Assembly (NCBI RefSeq): GCF_000429005.1
Contig: NZ_AUBA01000003.1
Location: 186,001-250,000 of the forward strand
Source of the DNA: Novosphingobium acidiphilum DSM 19966
Lineage (GTDB): Bacteria > Pseudomonadota > Alphaproteobacteria > Sphingomonadales > Sphingomonadaceae
Length of the DNA stretch: 64,000 bases
Direction of reading: 5' to 3'
Of this stretch, positions 51,856 through 60,509 are shown one piece after another (positions within the stretch are counted from its first letter, which is position 1; each line of letters starts with the position of its first letter). Below the pieces are notes generated by a model. It searched no databases and was not told the origin of the DNA. It saw only the letters and a program-made list of their open reading frames with translations. The translations under genes were made by a program, and so were the position numbers.

Positions 51856-52476
51856 ATGTCCGGCCCGCACAAGCACGTGATCCGATCGGCGGGATGCCTG
51901 TGCCTGCTGTCCCTGATGGTGGCGGGCTGCGGCCGTCAGTCCGAAGCACCGCCGCCGGCCGAAGCGACCGAGACCGCCGGCCCTGCCGCGCTGGCCAGCG
52001 GTGTGGTGGAAAGCGATTACGGCACCCCGGTCAAGGATCGCGTGGCGACGCTGGGCCTGATCAACAAGCGCAACAACATCACCCAGGACATCGTGCTCAA
52101 GCCCGGCGAATCGCGCAGGGTGGGCAATGTGATCGTCAAACTGGCCACGTGCGAACGCACCGCCCCGTGGGAAGACCCGCAGGAAACCGGCGCTTTCGTG
52201 CAGCTGTTCGTCGAAGAGCGCGCGAGCATCCAGGACAAGCTGGCCTGGCACAAGGTGTTTTCGGGCTGGCTGTTCAAGAATGCGCCATCGCTCAACGTGG
52301 CCGAACACCCGGTCTATGACGTGTGGGTCAAGGACTGCGCGATGAAATTTCCGGGCGAAGAGGAAGATCCCGCCGCATCGGCCTCAAGGGCGGCAAAGCC
52401 CAAGGCCAAGAGCGAACCTGCCCCCGACACCGCCGGCGATGATGATGCCCCGGTGGAAGAGGCTGCACCGCAATAA
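51856..52476 (+). CDS. DUF2155 domain lipoprotein-like protein
   Basis: The 206-residue protein has a signal ending in VAGC, so it is likely a lipoprotein. The conserved DUF2155 region follows: GLINKRNNITQDIVLKPGES, VIVKLATCERTAPWEDPQET, GAFVQLFVEER, FSGWLFKNAPSLNVAEHPVYD and VWVKDCAMKFPG. The C-terminal 40 residues are charged and low-complexity. The last 163 bp overlap aat on the other strand, including coding for part of the conserved domain. The function is unknown; an envelope location is inferred from the signal. Confidence 0.88.
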   Translation: MSGPHKHVIRSAGCLCLLSLMVAGCGRQSEAPPPAEATETAGPAALASGVVESDYGTPVKDRVATLGLINKRNNITQDIVLKPGESRRVGNVIVKLATCERTAPWEDPQETGAFVQLFVEERASIQDKLAWHKVFSGWLFKNAPSLNVAEHPVYDVWVKDCAMKFPGEEEDPAASASRAAKPKAKSEPAPDTAGDDDAPVEEAAPQ

Positions 52477-53105
52477 AGCGATGCCTCGCCCGGCTGCAAC
52501 GGGCGACACGCCTGCGCCAGCAGGACCAGATATTCGGACTGCGGAATTTCCTCCGCGCCAAGCGATGCCAGGTGCGGCGTGGTGAACTGGCAATCGAGCA
52601 ATTCGGCCCCGCCGCGGCGCAGCGCCGCGACCAGCCAGGCCAGCGCCACTTTCGAGGCATCGGATGCGCGCGAAAACATGCTTTCGCCGCAGAACGCGCG
52701 CGCAAAGCCCACCCCGTACAGCCCGCCAGCCAGCCGTTCCACGCCATCGGGCCCGGTCATCCAGGTTTCGATCGAATGCGCCGCACCCAGCGCATGCAGA
52801 TCGCGATAGCTTTCGCGGATCCGCGCGCTGATCCAGCTTTCTTCCGCATCGGGGCGTGGTGCTGCGCAGTGATCGATCACCGCATCGAACGCGGTGTTGC
52901 AACTGACGCGAAACCGCCCCCGTCGCAACGTCCGCGCCAGCGAATGCGACAGGTGAAACCGGTCGAGCGGCAGAATGGCCCGCATCCGCGGCTCGACCCA
53001 ATAGATCTCGGGATCGTCGCGGCTGTCGGCCATCGGGAAGATCCCGGCACGATAGGCCCGCAGCAACAGCTCGGGCGGAATGGTCTGTGGATCTTCGCGC
53101 GCCAT
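52314..53105 (-). CDS. aat: Leucyl/phenylalanyl-tRNA-protein transferase
   Basis: Aat adds Leu or Phe to basic N-termini and so marks proteins for ClpAP (the N-degron pathway). The 263-residue protein shows IPPELLLRAYRAGIFPMADS, EIYWVEPRMRAILPLDRFHL, ISARIRESYRDLHALGAAHSIETW (in part), GGLYGVGFARAFCGESMFSR and ASKVALAWLVAALRRGG. LLDCQFTTPHLASLGAEEIP follows. The C-terminus is Ser/Ala-rich and ends LTHTS. It overlaps the convergent DUF2155 gene by 163 bp, with both reading frames supported by family conservation. It is divergent from tRNA-Trp. Confidence 0.94.
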   Translation of the reverse strand: MAREDPQTIPPELLLRAYRAGIFPMADSRDDPEIYWVEPRMRAILPLDRFHLSHSLARTLRRGRFRVSCNTAFDAVIDHCAAPRPDAEESWISARIRESYRDLHALGAAHSIETWMTGPDGVERLAGGLYGVGFARAFCGESMFSRASDASKVALAWLVAALRRGGAELLDCQFTTPHLASLGAEEIPQSEYLVLLAQACRPLQPGEASLYCGAASSTGASSSPAVSGAGSLLALGFAALEADAAGSSSSPGNFIAQSLTHTS

Positions 53106-53195
53106 GGCAGTTCGAAATGATCATCTCCCCGGTTGCATCCCATCCGTCAACCCACTATGGGCGTCGCTCTTGCCGGGGCAAAGCCCTTTGGCTGC

Positions 53196-53271
53196 AGGAG
53201 TGTAGCTCAGCTGGTAGAGCATCGGTCTCCAAAACCGAGGGCCGGGGGTTCGAATCCCTCCACTCCTGCCA
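53196..53271 (+). tRNA. tRNA-Trp (CCA anticodon)
   Basis: A complete 76-nt cloverleaf: acceptor stem AGGAGTG pairs with CACTCCT. The D-arm is GCTC...GAGC with GGTAG, the anticodon loop CTCCAAA has CCA, and the T-arm is GGGGG-TTCGAAT-CCCTC. The CCA end is encoded in the gene (GCCA at 53268-53271). It lies about 3.6 kb before secE on the same strand. Confidence 0.97.
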
Positions 53272-53409
53272 TTTTCCCACAGCAACTTTGAATCCGCCGC
53301 ATGCCGTGTGTCCGGGGCGGTGGTGCGTGTGACCGATCCGCCACCGCGCGATCCATGAATCGCCGTCAACCACCTTTGGCAAGACGGGCTTCATCTGTCT
53401 TACCCAAAG

Positions 53410-55237
53410 ATGACCGCAATGGTGGGGTTGCAACATAAGGGTCCGGCGGCAAGGCGCGGCGCGTTGCGCGAACAGGGCGTGTGGGCACTGATCGCGGCCA
53501 CCGCCTATGTCTGCATGACCATTGCCACGATCGCGCTGACCAGCGACGGGCGCAACCATCCAACGGTGTGGCCGTCCGATGCGGTGATCCTGGCGCTGTT
53601 GCTGGCGCGATCCGGGCGCGACTGGCCGGTGCTGCTGCTGGCGGGCTGGCTGGCCAATCTGCTGGGCAACGGGGTTGAACGCGGCTGGACCGGTGGTGTC
53701 GTGCTGTATGGTGCGATCAACATGGGCCAGACCCTGCTGGCCGCACACCTGTTGCGTTTGCCCTGGGGTGGCGCGCGCGCGGTGCGATCGCGATATCCTG
53801 ACCGACGGGCGCACGATCGTGCGGTTTCTGCTGGCGGCGGGCCTGGCTGCACCCCTGCTGGGCGCCATTCTGGGCACGGCGGTTGCAGCGGCGATATTTG
53901 GACAGCCGGCCTGGCCCAGTTTTGTACGCTGGTTTTGCAGCAATGCGCTGGGCTTTGTAATCTTCACCCCGTTTTTCAAGGCGGTGTTCGATGGCAGTTA
54001 TGCCCGCGCGCTTGAATCCCAGTCGCGCACCGACCTGTTGCGCGGTATTGCCATGTTTGCTGCGCACGCCGGCGTCACGCTGATCGTCTTTGGACAAAGC
54101 CGCATGCCGCTGCTGTTTCTGCCATTCCCCACACTGCTGCTGCTGTCGTTCGGGCTGGGCCGGCTGGCCACCCAGGCCGGGGTGATGATGGTGGCGGTGA
54201 TCGGCGCGATCGCGCTGATCCATCATGGCGGCCCCATGACCATTCTCCACCAGGACATGGCGTTTGAAGTGGTCTGTTTTCAGCTGTATCTGGCGGTCTT
54301 GTTGTGCACCGCCCTGCCGGTGGCAACGATCGTTGCCTCGCGCGCCGAGGCGCGCACGCTTCTGGCCGAGCGCGAGGAACTGTTGCGGCTGGTGATGGCG
54401 CATTCTCCCGATGCGATCATCGGGCTGGATGGCGCCGGCGTGTGTCGCTGGGCCGATGGGCCGGTCTACGATTATCTGGGGCTGGATCCCGATACGCTGG
54501 TCGGATTGCCGATCGATGCGGTGGTGGCACGCGCCGGACTGGCGCTGGGCCAGTTGTACCGCGAAACCGTGCGCGGGCACGACGGTTTGCGCACGGTCGA
54601 GCTGCGCCCGGCAGGGCAGGCGCACCTGACGCTTGAGGCATCGTTGCGCATCGCGCCGCACGATCCGGGGCAGATGGTGGGCTCGGTCATCACGTTGCGC
54701 GACATCACGGTGCGCAAGGCGCGCGAAATGGCAATTTCCAGACGGATCGAAACCGACGATCTGACCGGTGTGTTCAACCGGGCCGGGTTTCGCCAAAGGC
54801 TTGCCCGCGCGATCGAGACGGCAGACGATATGCCCGATCGGCGGCTGACGCTGGCACTGATCGATGTCGATCATTTCAAAGCGATCAACGACACCCACGG
54901 CCATGCGGCAGGCGATGCCGCGCTGGTGGAAATCGCCCGGCGGCTGATGACGGGCACGCGTGAAGCCGATGTGGTCGGGCGGCTGAGCGGCGATGAATTC
55001 GCGATCCTGTTCCGCTGTGGTGTCGAGGCGGCGCGCGCCATTTGCGATCGCATCGTACGCCTGGTCGCGGCAGAGCCGATCGTGACCGCGGGCAATGTGG
55101 TCGTACTGGCGTCGATTTCATGCGGTCTTGCCGAACTGCGCCCGGGGATGAGCCGCGAGGCGCTGTTCGATGGTGCGGATCTGGCGCTGTACGAGGCCAA
55201 ACGCGCAGGGCGCAATGCGGTGCGCGCGGTGGCCTAA
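53410..55237 (+). pseudogene. MASE1-PAS-GGDEF diguanylate cyclase gene, split by a frameshift
   Basis: The upstream frame (from ATG 53410) encodes the first MASE1 membrane segments and then runs into a non-homologous tail. A frame shifted +1 carries on from about 53778 with RCDRDILTDGRTIVRFLLAA and the remaining MASE1 helices. A PAS domain (RLVMAHSPDAIIGLDGAGVC) and a GGDEF domain follow. The GGDEF domain has DDLTGVFNRAGF, IDVDHFKAINDTHGHAAGD, the inhibitory RxxD (READ) five residues before the active site, and SGDEF (54986-55000). The break coincides with a (GC)5 run at 53771-53780; one more GC pair would restore one frame. It may be a pseudogene, a slippage variant or a base-call error. If intact it makes cyclic di-GMP. 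Confidence 0.8.
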
Positions 55238-56493
55238 CCATCACCGTGATGCAGATGCAGCACGCCGTCGGGATCAAGGTATCCGCGATCGCGCGTCACG
55301 ATCCAGCCATCGTGCGTCAGCGTTGCGGCGGTCGCCTGCGGCTGGTTCCAGTAGCCGAGCATCGTGCCGGCTGAGCGGATGCGGATCGTGCCGGTGGCGC
55401 CTGTCGGCACGGCATTGCCTGCGTCATCGACGATGCCGATTTCCACCCCCGGCAGCGCCTGGCCCACCGCGTGGGGGCCCGCGGCAATCCCCGGCGGCAG
55501 CATGGCGACCGTGCCTGCGGTTTCGGGCACGCCATAGCTGCGAATCAGGGTCGCGCCCAGCCTGGTCCGCACCGCGCGGCGCAGTCCGGTGGGCAGGGCG
55601 CGGGGCCCGCAGACGATCATGCGCACCTGCTTGCGTCCGATCCGTGCCAGTTCGGGACGCGACAGCATCGCCGCAAGCGTATCGGGCGCCATATACAGCC
55701 GGGTCGCGCGGCGTTTGGCCAGCGCATCGATCATCGCGCCGGGGTCATCCGCGCTGCGCACGGCCACCGCCAGCCCGGCCGCCAGCGCCAGCACCACCGG
55801 GCCGATACCGGCAATCTGCCAGAACGGCATCGCCACCAGCATCGCCTCGCCATCGTCGGGCGCGACATGGGGCAGGTCGTGGCCCAGCACAGCCTTGCGC
55901 AGGCCAAGCAGATTGCAATGCGACAAGACGACACCATGCCGGCCTGCGGTGCAGGCCGTCTCGTAGATCTGCAGCACGGCTGCGTTGGGCGACGGCAGCG
56001 CAAAGCCGCCAGGCCGCAGACCGGCAATCCACGCCCGGGTCTGGTCCGGGTCAAACACCCGCACCACGCTGCACAGGCCCGCAAAATCTGCGTCCTGCAC
56101 AGTCTGGTCGCGCTGCGCAAACACCAGCCTGGCCCCGGCGTCGTCGGCAATGGTGCGCGCCATTGCGGCGGGCAGTGCTGGGTCGATCGGCACCATCACC
56201 ACCCCGCTGCGGGCTGCCGCAAACAGCACAACCAGGAACAGCGCGGCATCATGCCCGTACCACGCGATGCGATCACCCGCACCCACGCCCAGGTCGGCAA
56301 GTCCGGCGGCCACTTTGGCCGTTACCAGATCGAGTTCGGCAAAGCGGATCAGGTCGGCACCGGTGTCGATGGCGATCGCATCGGGTCGATCCTCTGCCCA
56401 GAAGCGCAGATAGCCGTCAAACGTGAAAATATGCGCTGTGCGTTCGGCGGTGCCTGGCACAGCCAAAGCCCAGGCGAGGTGCGGCCCGCCCAT
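55234..56493 (-). CDS. Adenylate-forming enzyme, C-terminal domain missing
   Basis: The 419-residue frame starts at ATG 56493 behind GGGAGAGA. It is an AMP-binding (acyl-CoA synthetase superfamily) N-terminal domain: IDTGADLIRFAELDLVTAKV, MVPIDPALPAAMARTI, MPFWQIAGIGPVVLALAAGL, IRSYGVPETAGTVAML and GTIRIRSAGTMLGYWNQPQ. Two oddities stand out. The A3 P-loop (normally TSG-TTG-x-PKG) is degenerate (YETACTAGRHGVVLSH), and the chain ends right after GYLDPDGVLHLHHGDG, before the C-terminal domain with the catalytic Lys. It is probably inactive or has a changed role. Its stop interlocks with the convergent diguanylate cyclase gene (4-bp overlap). Confidence 0.8.
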   Translation of the reverse strand: MGGPHLAWALAVPGTAERTAHIFTFDGYLRFWAEDRPDAIAIDTGADLIRFAELDLVTAKVAAGLADLGVGAGDRIAWYGHDAALFLVVLFAAARSGVVMVPIDPALPAAMARTIADDAGARLVFAQRDQTVQDADFAGLCSVVRVFDPDQTRAWIAGLRPGGFALPSPNAAVLQIYETACTAGRHGVVLSHCNLLGLRKAVLGHDLPHVAPDDGEAMLVAMPFWQIAGIGPVVLALAAGLAVAVRSADDPGAMIDALAKRRATRLYMAPDTLAAMLSRPELARIGRKQVRMIVCGPRALPTGLRRAVRTRLGATLIRSYGVPETAGTVAMLPPGIAAGPHAVGQALPGVEIGIVDDAGNAVPTGATGTIRIRSAGTMLGYWNQPQATAATLTHDGWIVTRDRGYLDPDGVLHLHHGDG

Positions 56494-56846
56494 GCATGCT
56501 CTCTCCCGGTCGGGTGCCGCAGGTTGCGTGCCTGTGGCATCACCACGTTTCATCGTGTGCCGGGATTGCCCCCCGGTCGTTGCGCATCTGGCCACGCCTT
56601 TGCGGCACGCGCAACTGGCATTTTTTGCATGGCGGTGCGGCGGGGCGCGGTTCGCGGCACCCGCTGCGCGCTGCTCTTGCGTTTTTGACCGCTGCCGACT
56701 AGATGCGAATCTCTCCCGCACCTTGGAGCCCTGCCTGCCCCTCCCGGACTTGTCCGGGGCGGCGATGGCCCCTAGGTAAAAGACGCAGTTTGTTTCGTAG
56801 CAAACCTTTCGTTGGCAATTCTTTCGTTGAAGGCACAATCGCAGCC
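56494..56846 (+). promoter_or_regulatory. Long leader region of the secE operon
   Basis: This 353-bp gap contains no gene I can support. A possible promoter is TTGCGT (56677-56682), 17-bp spacer and TAGATG (56700-56705). A CCCGGA-CTTG-TCCGGG hairpin (56743-56758) follows in the untranslated leader of secE. The rest is GC-rich without clear structure. Confidence 0.4.
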
Positions 56847-57041
56847 ATGGCCAGGACAAGCCCGACCGAGTTTTTCAATCAGGTCAAAGCCGAAGCGCGC
56901 AAGGTTGTCTGGCCCACCCGCCAGGAAACCACCACCACCGCGATCTTTGTCGCGCTGATGATGCTGTTGCTGTCGGTGTTCTTCCTCGGGGTCGACAGCC
57001 TGTTTGGTTATGTCGTTCGTCTGCTGCTTTCGCTGGCATGA
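56847..57041 (+). CDS. secE: Preprotein translocase subunit SecE
   Basis: SecE is the clamp of the SecYEG channel. The 64-residue form is of the short single-helix type: EFFNQVKAEARKVVWPTRQE is the cytoplasmic amphipathic helix with the universal VVWPTR motif, and AIFVALMMLLLSVFFLGVD is the membrane span. ATG 56847 is the conserved start (MARTSPTEFF). It precedes nusG by 50 bp, the standard order. Confidence 0.97.
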   Translation: MARTSPTEFFNQVKAEARKVVWPTRQETTTTAIFVALMMLLLSVFFLGVDSLFGYVVRLLLSLA

Positions 57042-57091
57042 TTGCCGCGGCCGGTGCCCCGCGCCCGGCCGGATTAATTCAGGAACCCACC

Positions 57092-57628
57092 ATGGCCCGT
57101 TGGTACATCATCCACGCCTATTCCGGCTTTGAAAACAAAGTGCGCGAGGCGATCCTGTCCGAAGCCGAGCGCAAGGGCCTGGCCCAGCTTGTCGAAGCGG
57201 TCGAAGTGCCGACCGAAACGATCACCGAGGTAAAGCGCGGCAAGAAGATCCAGGTCGAACGCAAGTTCATGCCCGGCTATGTGCTGGCCAAGCTGACCTT
57301 GAACGACGATATCTATCACCTGGTCAAGAACACCGCCAAAGTGACCGGTTTCCTTGGCACCAACAACAAGCCGCAGCCGATTTCCGAAAAGGAAGCCCAG
57401 CGCTATTTCGGCGCGCGCGAAGCGGCCGCTGCCGAACCCAGCACCCAGGTCGCGGTCGATTACGAGATCGGCGATTCGGTCAAGGTCAACGCGGGCCCCT
57501 TTGCGTCGTTCAACGGCGTGGTCGAGGAACTGGATTTCGAAAAGCAGCGCGTCAAGGTGTCGGTGTCGATCTTCGGTCGCGCAACGCCGGTCGAACTGGC
57601 CTTCGAAGAAGTCGAACTGGTCAAGTAA
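57092..57628 (+). CDS. nusG: Transcription termination/antitermination factor NusG
   Basis: NusG binds RNA polymerase and couples transcription with Rho and the ribosome. The 178-residue protein has the NGN domain (WYIIHAYSGFENKVREAIL, RKFMPGYVLAKLTLNDDIYH, VTGFLGTNNKPQPIS) and the KOW motif (GDSVKVNAGPFASFNGVVEE, VSIFGRATPVELAFEEVE). The start ATG 57092 gives the canonical MARWYIIH. It is 176 bp before rplK. Confidence 0.97.
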   Translation: MARWYIIHAYSGFENKVREAILSEAERKGLAQLVEAVEVPTETITEVKRGKKIQVERKFMPGYVLAKLTLNDDIYHLVKNTAKVTGFLGTNNKPQPISEKEAQRYFGAREAAAAEPSTQVAVDYEIGDSVKVNAGPFASFNGVVEELDFEKQRVKVSVSIFGRATPVELAFEEVELVK

Positions 57629-57804
57629 TCTGCCGATCCTTGCTGACCCGAAAGAGGATTAGCTTGCAATTTCGGCGCGTGCTGTTACCCGCGCCGCCTT
57701 CACCCGGCCCTGGTCGGGTGATTCCGCTGCGGGAGGCACCATCTGGTGCTGTCTGACCGCTAACTCTGCGGGGGCAACCCCAACAGGACGACAAGGAGGC
57801 CACC
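57629..57804 (+). other. nusG-rplK intergenic leader
   Basis: Within 176 bp there is a hairpin TCACCCG/CGGGTGA (57700-57706 with 57715-57721) and a strong AAGGAGG ribosome site (57792-57798) before rplK. Ribosomal protein leaders often carry promoters or L1 binding sites; no defined L1 site could be recognised here. Confidence 0.4.
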
Positions 57805-58236
57805 ATGGCCAAGAAGATCGACTGCTACATCAAGTTGCAGATCAAGGCTGGCGAAGCCAAGCCGTCGCCGCCAATCGGGCCCGCACTGGGTCAGCGCGGC
57901 GTCAACATCATGGGTTTCTGCAAGGAATTCAACGCCGCCACTCAGGAAGTGGAAAAGGGCACGCCGCTGCCGACGGTGATCACCGTCTATGCCGACCGCT
58001 CGTTTACCTTCATCACCAAGACTCCGCCGGCCACGTTCTTCATCAAGCAGGCGCTGAACCTGAAGTCGGGTTCGAAGCTGCCGGGCAAGACGACTGCCGG
58101 AACGATCAAGCGTTCGCAACTGGACGAGATCGCGACCGCCAAGATGAAGGATCTCAACGCCAACAGCATCGAACAGGCGTCGAAGATCATCGAAGGTTCT
58201 GCCCGTTCGATGGGCATCCAGGTTGTGGAGGGCTGA
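57805..58236 (+). CDS. rplK: 50S ribosomal protein L11
   Basis: The 143-residue L11 builds the GTPase-associated centre. It begins [20 protein letters not shown] with [23 protein letters not shown], the universal N-terminal domain. The C-terminal RNA-binding domain has [20 protein letters not shown] and ARSMGIQV. It has a strong Shine-Dalgarno and is followed by rplA four bases later. Confidence 0.98.
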   Translation: MAKKIDCYIKLQIKAGEAKPSPPIGPALGQRGVNIMGFCKEFNAATQEVEKGTPLPTVITVYADRSFTFITKTPPATFFIKQALNLKSGSKLPGKTTAGTIKRSQLDEIATAKMKDLNANSIEQASKIIEGSARSMGIQVVEG

Positions 58237-58240
58237 TCCG

Positions 58241-58942
58241 ATGGCAAAGCAGACCAAGAAGACCAAGGCGCTGACCACCAAGCTGGGCGACAACCAGAAG
58301 CTTTACGGCATCGATGAAGCCATCGCGCTGCTGAAGGAACTCAAGAGCGCCAAGTTCGACGAATCGCTTGAAGTTGCGCTGAACCTTGGCGTCGATCCGC
58401 GCCACGCCGACCAGATGGTCCGCGGCATGGTTACGCTGCCTTCGGGCACCGGCAAGGACGTCAAGGTTGCCGTGTTCGCACGCGGTGACAAGGCCGAAGC
58501 GGCTTTGGCCGCTGGCGCCGACCGCGTCGGTGCCGAAGACCTGCTGGAAGAAATGCAGGGCGGCAACGTCGATTACGGCCGTGTCATCGCCACCCCCGAC
58601 CTGATGGGTCTGGTGGGTCGCCTGGGCAAGATCCTGGGCCCCAAGGGCCTGATGCCGAACCCGAAGCTGGGCACCGTGACGCCGAACGTGGCCGATGCGG
58701 TCAAGGCGGCAAAGGCCGGCCAGATCGAATTCCGCGTTGAAAAGGCCGGGATCATCCACGGCGGTATCGGCAAGCTGTCGTTTTCGGACGAAGCGTTGCG
58801 CGCGAATTTCGACGCGTTTGTCGATGCGATCGTCAAGGCCAAGCCGGCCGGCGCCAAGGGCAAGTATGTCCGCAAGGTCGGCCTGTCGAGCTCGATGGGC
58901 CCCGGCCTGAAGGTCGACGTTGGCCAGGTTTACGGACACTGA
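58241..58942 (+). CDS. rplA: 50S ribosomal protein L1
   Basis: L1 binds the 23S stalk and represses its own operon. The 233-residue protein has [60 protein letters not shown] (the L1 signature) and [18 protein letters not shown]. The strong terminator after it ends the transcript; rplJ and rplL do not follow here. Confidence 0.98.
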   Translation: MAKQTKKTKALTTKLGDNQKLYGIDEAIALLKELKSAKFDESLEVALNLGVDPRHADQMVRGMVTLPSGTGKDVKVAVFARGDKAEAALAAGADRVGAEDLLEEMQGGNVDYGRVIATPDLMGLVGRLGKILGPKGLMPNPKLGTVTPNVADAVKAAKAGQIEFRVEKAGIIHGGIGKLSFSDEALRANFDAFVDAIVKAKPAGAKGKYVRKVGLSSSMGPGLKVDVGQVYGH

Positions 58943-58985
58943 GATCCAACGCCGCCGATCCTTGCGGGTCGGTGCACAAGAACAG

Positions 58986-59018
58986 CGGGCCGGGAGCAAT
59001 CCCGGCCCGTTTTCGTTT
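58986..59018 (+). terminator. Rho-independent terminator after rplA
   Basis: CGGGCCGGGA (58986-58995) pairs perfectly with TCCCGGCCCG (59000-59009) around a GCAA tetraloop, followed by TTTTCGTTT. It is the clearest terminator in the window and closes the secE-nusG-rplK-rplA transcript. Confidence 0.93.
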
Positions 59019-60397
59019 CAGAACGCAACCCACGTAAACAGCCGCAATGCGTTGTTGTCGGCGGCATTGGCACCGTTTCCATCGAAATTGCTGTGCGTGC
59101 CGTTGAACTGGCCGTAGGCGGTGTATTGCGCGCCGAACCGGACGTTGACCAGCGGCCCCAGTGGCCCGTTGCCGGCACCCCACGGGGTGTAATCGATCTG
59201 CGTCATCACGCCGTTGCTGTCGGGCCGGGCAAACGGCCCGCCATACAGGAACGTGTTGGCCGGGCCGGTGATAGTAAACGCGCTAAGCGTCAGGCCGACC
59301 CTGCCACGCCAGGAATAGGCCAGATCGCCGCGCCATTCGCCCAGATGGGTGCGCGCGCAACCGCCCGGCAGCGCGTTCAGCGCGCAAGTAGCCGCCAGGT
59401 TCTGCGCTTCATGCGTGTAACGCCCCTGCAGCGTCAGGGTATCGCCCTTGGCCATGGGCAACAGATATGACCCGTCAAGGCCCACATCGGCATAGTGATC
59501 GGTCAGCCCGGTCGAACGATCGCGCGCCGGATTGATCGCAGCTTTCAGCGCAAACGCGCCCAGATGCACCGTGCCCTTGCCCAGGTCGTGCTGCCACACC
59601 AGGCGGCCATAAGGGGCCACGCCGTTGATATCGCCCAGCCCGATCGGATCGGCACCCAGCCAGGTCAGCGTGCCTGCCGCCGGCGTGGTATAACCGCCTG
59701 CCTCCAGATAGACATGGTGGTTGATCCAGGCATAGGCCGACACACCGATGACCTGCTGCGCCAGCCCGCCATCGATCAGCGTGGCCGCCCCCGGGGTCTG
59801 CGCCACCGCGCCGCCGGTATAAGGCCAGCCCCAGGCCGGGGTGCTGTTCCACGCATCCTGCGCGGTGGGGTTGTTGTTGATGTCAAACCCGTAGGTTGCA
59901 TCGGCGCCAAACAGTTTGCCCTGGTTTACGATGCGCATGTCGAGGTTGTCCCACGACCAATGCTTGCCGATGCCATCATACGTGACTTGGGCCAGCCCGC
60001 CGACATGCTGGCCGATCGATCCGCCCAGAAACACGCTGCCCTGATCGAACGTGACATTGTCGTTGGCTTTCAGATTGTCGGGCGGTGGCACCTGGTCGGC
60101 GCGGGTGTGGGTATAGGACCCGATCGCCATGGCCGACAGCGGCACGTTGAACGGCTTGGTGCGCAGGGTATAGCCGTTCAGTTTGAATTCGCGGCCAAAC
60201 GCGGTCAATTGCGGGCCGAAGCCGCCAACATGGCAGGCCTGGCACGGCATCCCGGTCTGGTCGGCAAAGCTGGGCACGGCTGCGGCCGGGCGGGTCAGGC
60301 CCAGCGCGGCAAGGCCGATGGCTGCGGGCAGCACGACACGCCAGGCAAGCGTTGCGTTGTGCAGCGCATGCCGACGGCTGGCGGATAAGCGTGGCAT
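59018..60397 (-). CDS. Exported c-type cytochrome/beta-barrel protein
   Basis: The 459-residue protein from ATG 60397 has a long signal region (ATLAWRVVLPAAIGLAALGL...PAAAV). A single heme c site follows, TGMPCQACHVGGFGPQLTAF. About 370 residues with alternating aromatic/small residues come after it and end in aromatic Phe (LFTWVAF), as in outer-membrane barrels. The order, a heme motif at the start and a barrel after it, suggests an outer-membrane or periplasmic redox protein. No metal-reduction partner (MtrA/MtrC type) is adjacent, so the role is open. It is convergent with rplA. Confidence 0.75.
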   Translation of the reverse strand: MPRLSASRRHALHNATLAWRVVLPAAIGLAALGLTRPAAAVPSFADQTGMPCQACHVGGFGPQLTAFGREFKLNGYTLRTKPFNVPLSAMAIGSYTHTRADQVPPPDNLKANDNVTFDQGSVFLGGSIGQHVGGLAQVTYDGIGKHWSWDNLDMRIVNQGKLFGADATYGFDINNNPTAQDAWNSTPAWGWPYTGGAVAQTPGAATLIDGGLAQQVIGVSAYAWINHHVYLEAGGYTTPAAGTLTWLGADPIGLGDINGVAPYGRLVWQHDLGKGTVHLGAFALKAAINPARDRSTGLTDHYADVGLDGSYLLPMAKGDTLTLQGRYTHEAQNLAATCALNALPGGCARTHLGEWRGDLAYSWRGRVGLTLSAFTITGPANTFLYGGPFARPDSNGVMTQIDYTPWGAGNGPLGPLVNVRFGAQYTAYGQFNGTHSNFDGNGANAADNNALRLFTWVAF

Positions 60398-60509
60398 GTG
60401 GATTCCCCTGTCAGGACCGTCATGGTCATCCCCTGATGAGAAAACATCAGGCCACGGTCGGGCAGGCTTGTCCTTGATCCCGGTCACAAAACAGCTTCGG
60501 AATCTACGT

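Noticed and set aside
53196..56846. The region after tRNA-Trp as an integrated phage or genomic island
   Set aside because: No integrase, phage gene or repeat of the tRNA 3' end was seen in the window, so only a comparative question remains.
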